Below are positions 8,567 to 17,753 of a DNA stretch of 64,000 bases, one piece after another. A model generated the notes under the pieces. That model saw nothing but the letters and a program-made list of their open reading frames with translations. It was not told where the DNA came from and made no database searches. Source of the stretch: Neisseria elongata subsp. elongata (GTDB taxonomy: Bacteria > Pseudomonadota > Gammaproteobacteria > Burkholderiales > Neisseriaceae); NCBI RefSeq assembly GCF_900113545.1, contig NZ_FOPS01000008.1, positions 1 to 64,000 of the forward strand. Direction: 5' to 3'. The position numbers were made by a program, and so were the translations under genes. How positions within the stretch are numbered: the first letter of the stretch is position 1; each line of letters begins with the position of its first letter.

Positions 8567-9526
8567 ATGAAACGCGCTATTCTCCTTCCCCTACTGCTCG
8601 CCGCCGCAACGGCGCAAGCCAATGACAGCACCGGCTTTGTCGAAACCGGCGGCATCCAATATTTAAAAAATCCGCATATTGAAATGCAGAGCGAGGATTT
8701 GTACATCAGCCAGCGGCAAATCCGCGTGGCTTATTCGTTCAAGAATCACTCTGCCCAAGACATTACCGAAACCGTATTATTCCCGCTGCCCGAAATACCG
8801 GCAACTCCCGACGGTGATTTTGCCGACACCGCTGGCCTCATCAACAGCTTCCGCATTTGGGCTGACGGCAAAGCCGTCAAACCTCAAATCCATGTGCGCG
8901 CCTTTTTTGAAACCAAAGACGGCAAAAAACTCGACATGACCGCCAAGCTGAAACAATGCGGTCTGTCCGATATCGAATTGATGGCTCCGTGGACGAATAG
9001 ATACGACCATGAAAAAGTATCGGCCAAAATCAAAGCCTGCCTGGCCCCGCAGGCGGCCAAACTCAAGCTGAAAGTCGATGACGACATAAGCGATTTCTGG
9101 TCGGCAACAATCGTATACAGTTGGAAGCAGACCTTCAAAGCCGGCAAAACCACTAACATAAAACATCAATACACCCCACTTTTGGGCGGCAGCTTCCTCA
9201 TCCCGCCCGCAGAACCGGAAAAAGGCGGCCCGATGGCGAAAACGTACTGCATCAGAGAAGACCTGCGCCGCACGCTGGCCGACCCGCGCCACCGCTTCCG
9301 CACCTACACCCAACTGGGCTACGTCTTAACCACCGGCGCAAACTGGGCCAAGCCGATCGGCAAATTCACACTGACAATCGAGCGCGAACCCGGCCAACTC
9401 GTTTCCCTGTGTTGGGACAAATCCTTACGTAAAATCAGCCCGACGGTTTTCCGCGCCGAAAAAACCGATTTCCTACCCAAAAAAGACTTGGATATTATCT
9501 TCTTCGCCGATTTAGAACCCATCTAG
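8567..9526 (+). CDS. periplasmic DUF4424-family protein
   Basis: A 319-residue exported protein of unknown function. The signal peptide MKRAILLPLLLAAATAQA is followed by NDSTGFVETGGIQYLKNP, then IEMQSEDLYISQRQIRVAYSF and VLFPLPEI, which is the DUF4424 pattern (asparagine-led mature end, SEDLyIS, hydrophobic beta-strands). The mature protein has a few cysteines (YCIRED, KQCGLSD, KACLAPQ). ATG 8567 is preceded by AAAGG at good spacing, whereas longer frames start inside the DUS hairpin. The 185 nt that follow hold one DUS pair and no gene. Confidence 0.75.
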   Translation: MKRAILLPLLLAAATAQANDSTGFVETGGIQYLKNPHIEMQSEDLYISQRQIRVAYSFKNHSAQDITETVLFPLPEIPATPDGDFADTAGLINSFRIWADGKAVKPQIHVRAFFETKDGKKLDMTAKLKQCGLSDIELMAPWTNRYDHEKVSAKIKACLAPQAAKLKLKVDDDISDFWSATIVYSWKQTFKAGKTTNIKHQYTPLLGGSFLIPPAEPEKGGPMAKTYCIREDLRRTLADPRHRFRTYTQLGYVLTTGANWAKPIGKFTLTIEREPGQLVSLCWDKSLRKISPTVFRAEKTDFLPKKDLDIIFFADLEPI

Positions 9527-9617
9527 CCCAAGCACGAATTCTTCCATACCGCGTTTGCAAGCCCGCTATGAAGAAAGCACGGCCTGCGATATATTAGACA
9601 AACAAACCGAATCGGAC

Positions 9618-9656
9618 AGGCCGTCTGAAAAACCGAAACCCTGCTTTCAGACGGCC
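9618..9656 (+). terminator. DUS inverted-pair terminator
   Basis: AGGCCGTCTGAAA and TTTCAGACGGCC with a 14-nt loop, between the DUF4424 gene and pepP. Confidence 0.65.
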
Positions 9657-9711
9657 CCTCCACCCATCCAATCCGCCGCCGAAACGGCGCGCACGCAGAA
9701 AGGAACAACTC

Positions 9712-11502
9712 ATGAACCCCGCCGCCCAACGCCTTGCCAAACTCCGCCAAACCATGCGCGAACACAACCTCGCCGCCTGGATTATCCCGTCCGCCGATCC
9801 GCATTTGTCCGAATACCTGCCCGAACACTGGCAGGCGCGGGTGTATTTTTCCGGCTTCACCGGTTCGGTCGGCACCTTGGTCGTTACCGCCGACAAAGCC
9901 GGCCTGTGGGCGGACAGCCGCTATTGGGAACAGGCCGCACACCAGCTCCAAGGCAGCGGCATAGAATTGCAGAAAGTCGGCGAAGTCGCGCCCTACACCG
10001 ACTGGCTGGCTGCCGAACTGCCGAACGGCGCGGCGGCGGGTGCGGCAGCCGACATGCTGTCGCTGACCGCCAAACGCCAGCTTGAAACCGCCTTCGCCGC
10101 CAAAAACATCCGCCTGGACGTATCGCGCGACATCGCCGACGCGGTTTGGACCGACCGCCCCGCCCTGCCGCAGGAAACCGTTTTCCCGCACGACGCGGCC
10201 TTCGTTTCCGAAACCGCCGCCGCCAAACTCGCCCGCGTGCGCGCCGCCATGAAAGAACAAGGCGCGGCCTGGCATCTGATTTCTTCGCTCGACGACACCG
10301 CTTGGCTGACCAACCTGCGCGGCAGCGACGTACCGTACAACCCCGTATTCCTGTCGTATCTGCTCATCGGCACTGATTCGGCCGTATTGTTTGTCGATGA
10401 AGCCAAGCTGAATCCGGCATCGCGCGCGCTGCTGGCCGAAGCGGGCATCACCACCGCGCCCTACACCGCCGTGCGCGAAGCCTTGGGCAAAATTTCAGAC
10501 GGCCTGCTCGTCAATCCCGACAAAACCGCCGTCAGCACGCTGCAACTCATGCCGTCTGAAAGTCGCCTGATTGAAAACATCAACCCGTCCACCCTGTTCA
10601 AATCCGTCAAATCCGCCGCCGATTTGGACCATGTACGCGAAGCCATGCGGCAGGACGGCGCGGCACTGTGCGGCTTCTTCGCCAAATTCGAGCGCAATCT
10701 GGCCGACGGCACCGCCATGAACGAGCTGGACATCGACACCATGCTCCACAAATACCGCAGCGCGCGCCCGAACTTCGTTTCACTCAGTTTCAACACTATC
10801 GCCGGCTACAACGCCAACGGCGCGTTGCCGCACTACGCCGCCACGCCCGAAGCGTTCAGCGACATCACCGGCAGCGGCCTGCTGCTGATTGACTCGGGCG
10901 CGCAATATCTGGGCGGCACCACCGACATCACCCGCGTCGTCCCCGTCGGCGAAACCACGCCCGAACAAAAACGCGACTACACATTGGTCTTAAAAGCCCA
11001 TATCGCGCTGGCCGAAACCGTGTTCCCCGAAAACATCGCCGCCCCCCTGCTCGACGCCATCTGCCGCAAACCCCTGTGGCAGGAACAATGCAACTACGGC
11101 CACGGCACGGGGCACGGCGTGGGCTACTTCATGAACGTGCACGAAGGCCCGCAGGTCATCTCCTACCTTGCCCCCGTCAATCCCCATCACGCCATGAAGG
11201 CGGGCATGATTACCTCCAACGAACCCGGCCTCTACCGCCCGGGCAAATGGGGCGTGCGCATCGAAAACCTCGTCGCCAACCAACCCGTAGCCTCGCCGCA
11301 GGAAACCGAATTCGGCAAATTCCTGCATTTCGAAACCCTCACCCTCTGCCCCATAGACACGCGCCCGATAGACCTGTCGCTGATGACGGCCGAAGAAATC
11401 CGCTGGCTCAACGCCTACCACGCCGACGTGCGCGAAAAACTGCTGCCGCTGGTAGACGGCGAAGCACGCGACTGGCTGCTGCTGCGGACAGAGGCCGTCT
11501 GA
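9712..11502 (+). CDS. pepP: Xaa-Pro aminopeptidase (aminopeptidase P, M24B)
   Basis: A 596-residue cytoplasmic metallopeptidase that removes N-terminal residues preceding proline. The layout is the three-domain long form: two creatinase-like domains (about 1-310, with HLSEYLPEHW and DSRYWEQA), then the pita-bread catalytic domain. Metal ligands are visible in LLLIDSGAQYLGGTTDITR (two Asp), HGTGHGVG (His), SNEPGLY (Glu) and RIENL (Glu). AAAGGA precedes the ATG. Codon use is GC-rich like the core genes. The stop codon lies inside a DUS. Confidence 0.93.
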   Translation: MNPAAQRLAKLRQTMREHNLAAWIIPSADPHLSEYLPEHWQARVYFSGFTGSVGTLVVTADKAGLWADSRYWEQAAHQLQGSGIELQKVGEVAPYTDWLAAELPNGAAAGAAADMLSLTAKRQLETAFAAKNIRLDVSRDIADAVWTDRPALPQETVFPHDAAFVSETAAAKLARVRAAMKEQGAAWHLISSLDDTAWLTNLRGSDVPYNPVFLSYLLIGTDSAVLFVDEAKLNPASRALLAEAGITTAPYTAVREALGKISDGLLVNPDKTAVSTLQLMPSESRLIENINPSTLFKSVKSAADLDHVREAMRQDGAALCGFFAKFERNLADGTAMNELDIDTMLHKYRSARPNFVSLSFNTIAGYNANGALPHYAATPEAFSDITGSGLLLIDSGAQYLGGTTDITRVVPVGETTPEQKRDYTLVLKAHIALAETVFPENIAAPLLDAICRKPLWQEQCNYGHGTGHGVGYFMNVHEGPQVISYLAPVNPHHAMKAGMITSNEPGLYRPGKWGVRIENLVANQPVASPQETEFGKFLHFETLTLCPIDTRPIDLSLMTAEEIRWLNAYHADVREKLLPLVDGEARDWLLLRTEAV

Positions 11503-11529
11503 AAACGGCAAAGGCCGCAATAAATTGAA

Positions 11530-11571
11530 AGGCCATCTGAAAAACCCGCGACAAGGTTTTTCAGACGGCCT
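11530..11571 (+). terminator. DUS-like inverted-pair terminator (one arm degenerate)
   Basis: AGGCCATCTGAAAAACC pairs with GGTTTTTCAGACGGCCT except for one mismatch (GCCATC for GCCGTC). Placed between the convergent pepP and zinc-finger genes, it can serve both. Confidence 0.75.
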
Positions 11572-11596
11572 CTTTGATGTTGAAAGCCGTACGGGC

Positions 11597-13525
11597 TCAA
11601 TACCCTGCATCCTCCAGCTGCAAAAACGCCCGATAGTAATCCTCCGTCGCCGCATCGTCGGCAACGGACTGCCCGGCTTTGGCCAGATAATCGCGGGCCA
11701 AACGGCGGCTTTCCTTACCGAATTTACCGTCGGCCTTAATCTTATAACCGCCTGCCTGCAAACGGCGTTGGATATAGAGCACCTGCTCTTTTTGCGCAGG
11801 CAGTTCCATCCTTTCGGTATGATTGTCAGAAGGCCGGCAAAGACTGCCGAAATCCCGTTTCAGCTTCGCAAAAAAACCGTTTCCTTCGAATTCCCCGTTT
11901 TCAGACGGCCCCAACCACCCGTCCGCCTGCCTGCACGCCGCCTGAGTTACCTCCAAGGCCAAACGGCCTTCGCTTTTCGGCAGCCAATCCTGCGAGGCGG
12001 CAAAACCGTAGGCGCAGGCCGCCAGCCATACAAGGAAGCCCCAGCCGAACAATTTTCCGAATGCCTCCGCATGACGCATCTGCTGGCGGTAGGCAGGCGG
12101 CACTTTGCGCCGCTGCCAGGCCACGACCACCATACTGAGCAAAGAAGCCGCAATGCCGACGGCCAACAGGATCAGCAGGAAAGCCAATCCGCCGCCCAGT
12201 AATGTTCCGAACGGCTTCGCGGCAATATTCTGTTCGGCATCCCATTCCTGCAACAAGGCCAGATAGGCCAAAACCGGCAGACCGGACAAAACCCACACGG
12301 TCGGGGAATAGGCGGGAGACACTTTATCGATGATCAGGTTCAGCACATTGGCCAGCCACCCTGCCATTTCCGTACTGATAAAGCCTTGGCAGGCCGTCTG
12401 AACGGCATGGCCGGTATCTTCGTCCTGCGCCGTGCGGCAGTCCGCGATTTTGCGCATGGCATCATCCAAAACCGGCTGTCCGGCATAACGGCTGAAAAAC
12501 GCCACCGCATCCTTTTTGCCCAATTTCCGCTTTCCGGACAAATTCGTCTGCAGGAACGCCAGCTCGTCGGCAAACAAATCGTCGAACACGGTCGGCCGCA
12601 CATAGGGATAAGGCGGATTGGAAAACGCATGGCAGATATACGTCTTCCCCTTCAGCCCGAACGGCAGCATGACAGCGGTGCTGATACCGACATACGACAT
12701 CCCGTGCGTCTTTTCACCCGCCTGCTCCCCATTCAAATCGAAAGGGATTTTCTCGCCGCAAAATTCCGCACCCGACCGGGCCAGCAAATCACTTAATGCC
12801 TGCGGCGCAAACCGCGTATCCGCCGCCACCTCGTACGACGGCACGGCCAATGCCTGTATTTCACGGACACGGGTAAAAAAGCCGTAGCCCGAACAATTGC
12901 CGCATTTTTCCCTGCCGCTGCCCGAACACGAACCGCACGTCCTGTATCCGCTGCCCCAGCAGCCGCCGCAGCTTTTGTACACCGTCCGCGTACCCCGGTA
13001 TTGGCTGTTGCCGTCATATACCGGCACCTGCTCGGCATGTTGACCCGAACCGCCGCACCAATGACACCGCTCCCGCCCCGATCCTTGGCAGGAGCGGCAT
13101 GAGACATTGCCCTTGCCGTGGCAGGATTGGCATTGCTCATGCATGGAAAACGGCCGGAAAGTATGGAAAGCCGTTTCCCGCCCCGATTCGGCCACACCTT
13201 TCCCGCCCGCAACACGCAGCCTGTCCATAAAGCCCGCCCGCAAATCTGTATCGCAGGCCGCCCGTTCCGACAATTCGCCGCTGTGCCGCGCAAATGCCGC
13301 GCCGTTGTAACCGAAATGATCAGCCATCGAAGCATCGCCCGCCGTTACGCTGTCCTCCATCGTGCCGGAGAAAGACCACAACACGAGCAAACGGACACAG
13401 AAATCTTCCGCTTCATACTGCCCGGGCACAACTTCGCCCGCCCGCGCCTGATTACCATCAATCAGATTGCGTAGCTGGTGTAGTAAAATACCCGCCAACT
13501 CATCATGTTTTCTGTTATCACTCAT
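11597..13525 (-). CDS. DnaJ-type zinc-finger membrane protein with C-terminal peptidoglycan-binding-like domain
   Basis: A 642-residue protein that I cannot assign to a named family. Residues 132-215 hold six CxxCxGxG-like motifs (CQSCHGKG, CRSCQGSG, CHWCGGSG, CGGCWGSG, CGSCSGSG, CGNCSGYG), as in the zinc-binding region of DnaJ, but there is no J domain (no HPD). Three transmembrane segments follow (about 410-427, 443-469, 491-510). The C-terminus (about 580-618: VLYIQRRLQAGGYKIKADGKFG) looks like a peptidoglycan_binding_1 domain. Zinc binding is well supported by the motifs; a role in envelope protein handling is inference. Single gene, convergent with pepP. Confidence 0.7.
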   Translation of the reverse strand: MSDNRKHDELAGILLHQLRNLIDGNQARAGEVVPGQYEAEDFCVRLLVLWSFSGTMEDSVTAGDASMADHFGYNGAAFARHSGELSERAACDTDLRAGFMDRLRVAGGKGVAESGRETAFHTFRPFSMHEQCQSCHGKGNVSCRSCQGSGRERCHWCGGSGQHAEQVPVYDGNSQYRGTRTVYKSCGGCWGSGYRTCGSCSGSGREKCGNCSGYGFFTRVREIQALAVPSYEVAADTRFAPQALSDLLARSGAEFCGEKIPFDLNGEQAGEKTHGMSYVGISTAVMLPFGLKGKTYICHAFSNPPYPYVRPTVFDDLFADELAFLQTNLSGKRKLGKKDAVAFFSRYAGQPVLDDAMRKIADCRTAQDEDTGHAVQTACQGFISTEMAGWLANVLNLIIDKVSPAYSPTVWVLSGLPVLAYLALLQEWDAEQNIAAKPFGTLLGGGLAFLLILLAVGIAASLLSMVVVAWQRRKVPPAYRQQMRHAEAFGKLFGWGFLVWLAACAYGFAASQDWLPKSEGRLALEVTQAACRQADGWLGPSENGEFEGNGFFAKLKRDFGSLCRPSDNHTERMELPAQKEQVLYIQRRLQAGGYKIKADGKFGKESRRLARDYLAKAGQSVADDAATEDYYRAFLQLEDAGY

Positions 13526-13647
13526 TCATTCCCCCTGAAAACGCCCTGCCAGAAACCACGGCCGCGCAATTATACCCACCGGCGCCGAATCGCGCCGACC
13601 GTTTCGCACTATAATCCCGCCCGTTTCAATCCATTCGAGGAACCCCC

Positions 13648-14232
13648 ATGATCAGCCGCCTGACCGGAAAACTCATCGAAAAACAGCCGCCGCAAATCGT
13701 CATCGACGTAAACGGCGTGGCCTACGAAGCCAACGTTTCCATGCAGACCTTCTACAACCTGCCGCCCTTGAACGAAACCGTGCAGCTCTACACCCAACTC
13801 GTCGTGCGCGAAGACGCACACCTGCTGTTCGGCTTCGGCACGGCTGCCGAACGCGCGACTTTCCGCCAACTGGTCAAAGTAAGCGGCATCGGTGCAAAAA
13901 CCGCCCTGGGCATCCTGTCCGCCATGACCGCCGACGAACTGGCGCAGGCCGTGGCGCAGGAAGATGTCAAACGCCTCTCCTCCGCTCCCGGCATCGGCAA
14001 AAAAACCGCCGAGCGCATGATACTCGAACTGCGCGGCAAACTTTCCGGCGGCACGGTTTCAGACGGCCTGTTTGCCCAACCGCAGGCCGCCGACGAAACC
14101 GACGACATCATCGGCACGCTGCTGGCCCTGGGTTACAGCGACCGCGAAGCCCGCGCCGCCGTCAAAGGCATCGCCCCGGGAACGGAAGTGGGCGAAGGCG
14201 TACGTCTGGCCTTGAAAAATCTGCTGAAATAA
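13648..14232 (+). CDS. ruvA: Holliday junction branch migration protein RuvA
   Basis: A 194-residue subunit that forms the tetrameric junction-binding platform for the RuvB motor in homologous recombination. It has an N-terminal OB-fold ([27 protein letters not shown]), two helix-hairpin-helix motifs ([13 protein letters not shown] and [20 protein letters not shown]) and a C-terminal domain (about 150-194) that contacts RuvB. Length is normal. GAGGAACCCCC lies upstream of the ATG. ruvB is not adjacent. A DUS within the gene translates as SDGLFAQ. Confidence 0.96.
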   Translation: MISRLTGKLIEKQPPQIVIDVNGVAYEANVSMQTFYNLPPLNETVQLYTQLVVREDAHLLFGFGTAAERATFRQLVKVSGIGAKTALGILSAMTADELAQAVAQEDVKRLSSAPGIGKKTAERMILELRGKLSGGTVSDGLFAQPQAADETDDIIGTLLALGYSDREARAAVKGIAPGTEVGEGVRLALKNLLK

Positions 14233-14256
14233 GCTGCAAAGCAATAAAAATACAAC

Positions 14257-14289
14257 AGGCCGTCTGAAAATACCGTTTTCAGACGGCCT
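14257..14289 (+). terminator. DUS inverted-pair terminator after ruvA
   Basis: AGGCCGTCTGAAAA and its inverse with a 5-nt loop and a T-run. Confidence 0.85.
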
Positions 14290-14382
14290 TTTTACATTCG
14301 GCCATGGCGGCAAACATCAATAAAAATTCCCTTTAGCCGATTGGGAGAAACTTTTCTTTACTTGCATTACTTTTAATAGCAT

Positions 14383-14402
14383 AATAAATAAAAATTATTA
14401 TC
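14383..14402 (+). promoter_or_regulatory. possible Fur-box-like AT-rich element upstream of the TonB receptor
   Basis: Read on the minus strand, the element begins GATAATAATTTTTATT, which resembles the Fur hexamer arrangement (GATAAT repeats). It lies 10-30 nt before the receptor start, where a repressor would block transcription. The match is only partial in an AT-rich stretch. Confidence 0.3.
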
Positions 14403-14412
14403 AGGAGTTGAG

Positions 14413-16332
14413 ATGAAACAAAAATACTTGGCTTGGCTGCTGATGGGCGGCCTTGCATCAGCACCCATTTTCGCGGAAACCTTGGCAGACCCTGACGAAA
14501 TCCAGCCTGTCAAAACCTTCTCGCCCCCCAAACCCATTGCGCCAACCGCGGCTCAGGGCTACTTCCCCGAAAACCAATTCGACCGCACCGACCGCAGCAA
14601 TCATTACTTTGTTACCGAAAACATAGACCAAGCCTTCCGCCCGCTGAAGGCAAACAGCGGCTTTTACGGCAAAAGCTTTTACAACTCCGTTACCGCGCAA
14701 GCACGCGGGGCGAAGGTGTACGGAGTAGCCAACCTCAATCACACCAAGGCAAACGGCTACAAAGACGGCGGCGGCCGCGATACCGATTGGAAATACAGCC
14801 GCTTCAATCAGGCTTTGGTGCTTGGTTTCGTGCCGTCTGAAAATCAGGAATACCGCCTCACTTATCTGCACGACGACATCAACAACGACCGCCAGCCGCA
14901 GTTCGTCAACGACGCATTGGACACCGAACGCCACATTGCCAAACTCAACGCGCGTTGGGGCAATGCCGATTTGAGCAATACGGTCAGCGCGGAAGCAGGC
15001 ATCATCAAACTCAAACGCCGCGCCGACAATTACTCCCTGCGCCAAAACAACACGCCGCAGCAAGTGTTCGTAGAGCTTGACCGCAAAGTGTATGATTTCT
15101 CGCTCAAACACGACGCGGACTTCGGCAAGTTCCACAACACGGCCGCCATCAGCTACCGCAACGACAGCCAAAACGGCGAACGCAACGCCCACACTCCCAT
15201 GCGCGATTTCCTCAACGGCTACCGTTTCGCCGATGTGCACATCGACCGCTGGCGCATTGCCGATACCTTGTCTTACAAGTTTGACGACCGACACAAACTG
15301 GGCTTGGGCTTGAGCTACGAACTCAACGAAGCGGACGTTCGCAAAAATACGGCGCAACCCGCCCATCCGATGAACCGCAATCTCGCCTTCGCCTCGGCGC
15401 AACAAATCTGGAAAACCCATTACGGCTACGACTTCAACAGCAAAGTGCGCCGTCATGCTTTATCGGGCGAAATCAAATACGATTTCACGCCGTCTGAAAC
15501 GCAAAAATACAGCGTTTCCCTTGCTCACTTAGAACGAATCGGCGACAACACCGAACGCTTCAACTCGCTTGCCGCCATCGTGCAAAACCGCATGAACGGT
15601 GCGCTGATGAACCAAACCCCAGCCGCCGCCATCGCAGGCAATCCCCTGCTGAAAACCGAAAAACACAACCGCATCAAGCTCACCGCCGACAGCCGCAACG
15701 ACTACTACAACGGCTACATGAACTCGTTGGCAGGCGCGGGCTGGAACGTGGGCGGCACGCTTGTAGCGGACAAAGTCAAAGACCTGATTATTTTTGACCG
15801 CGCACACGGACAAAGCGGTATTTCATCCAATCGCGGCGGCATCATCACACGCAACGTGGACGCACGCCTATTCACAGCGCAAGCCTACGCGCGTTACAAC
15901 TTCAATCCGCATTGGGCGGCAGGCATCAAAGCCGCCTACAACTACGGACACAACGAAACCGACGGCAGGCCGCTCTATCAAATCCGTCCGTTTGAAGCCG
16001 CCGTCCAAGCCGACTACAAAAACTACTTTGCCCACGGCAGCTACAACATCGGCACAGCGGCACGCTTTGTCGCCAAACAAACGCGCGGCGATTTTGACGC
16101 GGCAAGCGGTCTGGGCATAGACAAACGCGAAGCCGCCAAAGGCTTTACCGTTGCCGACGTGTACGCAGGCGTAAACATCAAAGACAAATACGGCTTGCGC
16201 TTGGGCGTGAACAACGTGTTCAACAAAAAATACGCCGAACACATCAGCGGCGACCACGTCCTCGCCCTGTCGCCAAGCGTGGTGTACGCACCGGGCAGGA
16301 CATATTGGTTGAGTTTGCATGCGGCTTTTTAA
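14413..16332 (+). CDS. TonB-dependent receptor-like outer-membrane beta-barrel, plug domain apparently missing
   Basis: A 639-residue outer-membrane protein with a signal peptide (MKQKYLAWLLMGGLASAPIFA) and a C-terminal strand ending in phenylalanine (TYWLSLHAAF). The late motif VNNVFNKKYAEH is typical of TonB-dependent receptors. Within the barrel, GYKDGGGRDTDWKYSRFNQALVLGF and ADNYSLRQ recall the TonB-dependent copper receptor family (OprC/NosA). After the signal peptide only about 50 residues (FSPPKPIAPTAAQGYFP) precede the barrel, and I find none of the usual plug motifs. It heads a cluster with an ABC importer. The substrate is unknown; copper or a small metal chelate is a guess from family resemblance. 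Confidence 0.75.
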   Translation: MKQKYLAWLLMGGLASAPIFAETLADPDEIQPVKTFSPPKPIAPTAAQGYFPENQFDRTDRSNHYFVTENIDQAFRPLKANSGFYGKSFYNSVTAQARGAKVYGVANLNHTKANGYKDGGGRDTDWKYSRFNQALVLGFVPSENQEYRLTYLHDDINNDRQPQFVNDALDTERHIAKLNARWGNADLSNTVSAEAGIIKLKRRADNYSLRQNNTPQQVFVELDRKVYDFSLKHDADFGKFHNTAAISYRNDSQNGERNAHTPMRDFLNGYRFADVHIDRWRIADTLSYKFDDRHKLGLGLSYELNEADVRKNTAQPAHPMNRNLAFASAQQIWKTHYGYDFNSKVRRHALSGEIKYDFTPSETQKYSVSLAHLERIGDNTERFNSLAAIVQNRMNGALMNQTPAAAIAGNPLLKTEKHNRIKLTADSRNDYYNGYMNSLAGAGWNVGGTLVADKVKDLIIFDRAHGQSGISSNRGGIITRNVDARLFTAQAYARYNFNPHWAAGIKAAYNYGHNETDGRPLYQIRPFEAAVQADYKNYFAHGSYNIGTAARFVAKQTRGDFDAASGLGIDKREAAKGFTVADVYAGVNIKDKYGLRLGVNNVFNKKYAEHISGDHVLALSPSVVYAPGRTYWLSLHAAF

Positions 16333-16389
16333 AATCAGGCCGTCTGAAAGAATGCCTACACTGGCTTATTAAGAATTAGGAGATAAAAA

Positions 16390-17367
16390 ATGGATATGAA
16401 GAGACGTGATTTCTTAAAAATGACCGCCGCGCTGGCTGCAGCAGGGGTTTCGCCCTCGCTGTTGGCGGCGGGGAAAGAGCAATTTACCGTGTACGGCGCG
16501 CCGGCGATGCCCAGCGTCACCATCGCCGTAGCGGCGTTGCAAGGCAAACTGGCGAAACAGGCGGATGTGTCGCTCAAGGTTTGGCGATCGCCCGACCAGC
16601 TTCGCGCGGGCGTGGCGAGCGGGCAATTTAAAGTGATGATGAGTCCGAGCAATGTCGGCGTGAACCTGCGCAACCAAGGGCAGAAAGTCGGCATGGTGAA
16701 TATTTTGACCAACGGCATCACGCAGCTGATGTGCAAAGGCAGCGCGATTACCTCGCCGCAGGATTTGGTCGGCAAAAAAATTCTTGTGCCGTTTAAAAAC
16801 GACATGCCCGACATCGTGCTGCAAGCCTTGTTGAAAAAACTGAAAATCGACGCGCACGAAGTCGGCATCACTTACACCGCCACGCCGCCCGAAGCGGTGG
16901 GGCTGTTTTTGAGCAAGGACTACCACGCCGCCATCCTGCCCGAACCGATGGCAACTGCCAGCATGCTCAAAGGCAAAACCATGGGCGTAAACGTCGTGCG
17001 CGGCTTTGATTTGGTAAAAGCATGGGGGCAGGCGTTTGACACCAAACCGCTGATTCCGATGGCGGGCATCATCGCCAACGAAGAATATTTCCACGCACAC
17101 AAGGCGCAGTTCGACATCTTCCATCAGGATTTGAAAAACGCGCTCAACTGGATACTGGCTAACCGCCAAAGCGCGGCGAAAATCGGCAAAAACTACCTCC
17201 CCGCCCCCGAACCCGCCCTAGTCATGGGCTTGGACGGCGCGCGGCTGACGGTAACCAAAGGCAGCGAAGTGAAGAGCGAGATTTTGAAGTTTTACGAAAT
17301 CCTGATGCAGTTCAACCCGAAACTTCTGGGCGGCAAGCTGCCGGATAACAGGTTCTTCTTGGCTTAA
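16390..17367 (+). CDS. ABC transporter substrate-binding protein, NMT1/TauA-like, Tat-type signal
   Basis: A 325-residue periplasmic binding protein. The N-terminus MDMKRRDFLKMTAALAAAG has a twin-arginine motif (RRDFLK), a hydrophobic stretch and a Leu-Ala-Ala end, suggesting export of a folded protein by Tat. The mature part has the nitrate/sulfonate/thiamine-precursor binding fold: VTIAVAALQGKL, RAGVASGQFKVMMSPSNVG, VGKKILVPF and AAILPEPMAT. It follows the receptor by 57 nt; its permease and ATPase lie 2.5 kb downstream beyond an insertion. The ligand is not determined by the sequence. Confidence 0.82.
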   Translation: MDMKRRDFLKMTAALAAAGVSPSLLAAGKEQFTVYGAPAMPSVTIAVAALQGKLAKQADVSLKVWRSPDQLRAGVASGQFKVMMSPSNVGVNLRNQGQKVGMVNILTNGITQLMCKGSAITSPQDLVGKKILVPFKNDMPDIVLQALLKKLKIDAHEVGITYTATPPEAVGLFLSKDYHAAILPEPMATASMLKGKTMGVNVVRGFDLVKAWGQAFDTKPLIPMAGIIANEEYFHAHKAQFDIFHQDLKNALNWILANRQSAAKIGKNYLPAPEPALVMGLDGARLTVTKGSEVKSEILKFYEILMQFNPKLLGGKLPDNRFFLA

Positions 17368-17424
17368 AAGAGGAAAGAGGCCGTCTGAAAATAATGGTGT
17401 AGCCATAAAATCCGCCTTGTCATT

Positions 17425-17528
17425 TTCAGACGACCTATCAGGACATTATCAGCAGCGTAGGTCGGATTCTTGAATCCGACATTTCGGCTAAAAGGGGCTG
17501 TCGGATACGAGTATCGGATCTACTCTTT
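17425..17528 (+). repeat. intergenic stretch with mucDUS-type uptake sequence and palindromic repeat
   Basis: 17425-17436 is TTCAGACGACCT, the inverse of AGGTCGTCTGAA (the variant called AG-mucDUS). At 17461-17480 GTCGGATTC and GAATCCGAC form a 9-bp palindrome, with an imperfect cousin of it at about 17500-17519. Such short palindromes are common in Neisseria intergenic DNA. No gene is visible between 17368 and 17528. Confidence 0.5.
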
Positions 17529-17717
17529 TCAGACGGCCTGCGCGTCCAAACACTCGCCACCATCGCTGCTGTCCGCAACTTATTGGAAAGCGGACAAACC
17601 CCTCCGCCCGGATATAGCAAATGCTGCAAAGCTTGTTTGCTGGTAGAGATCTGCCAGCCGGAGTCGTTGGGAAAGCGGGATAGGTCAAAGAATTATATTG
17701 AGGAACTATTTTTATAA
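17529..17717 (+). pseudogene. cas4: 3' remnant of cas4 (type I-C-like CRISPR-associated exonuclease)
   Basis: From 17529 a frame without start codon runs 62 codons to a natural TAA at 17715-17717. It encodes VQTLATIAAVRNLLESGQTP, then PPGYSKCCKACLLVEICQPE and finally SKNYIEELFL. The cysteine cluster KCCKAC...C followed by QPE, preceded by a PPP motif and an R-x-LL helix, is the C-terminal Fe-S-binding end of Cas4. The N-terminal nuclease part is absent; the fragment begins exactly in a DUS (TTCAGACGGCCT). The remnant is in the same orientation as the cas1 remnant 2 kb downstream. Confidence 0.75.
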
Positions 17718-17753
17718 GAAACACAATTAATATTAATATTAGGTAGATAAATT

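Noticed and set aside
17461-17480. Palindrome GTCGGATTC-TT-GAATCCGAC as a terminator or operator
   Set aside because: No T-run follows and similar palindromes are scattered in Neisseria intergenic DNA; it is more likely a repeat unit than a specific site.
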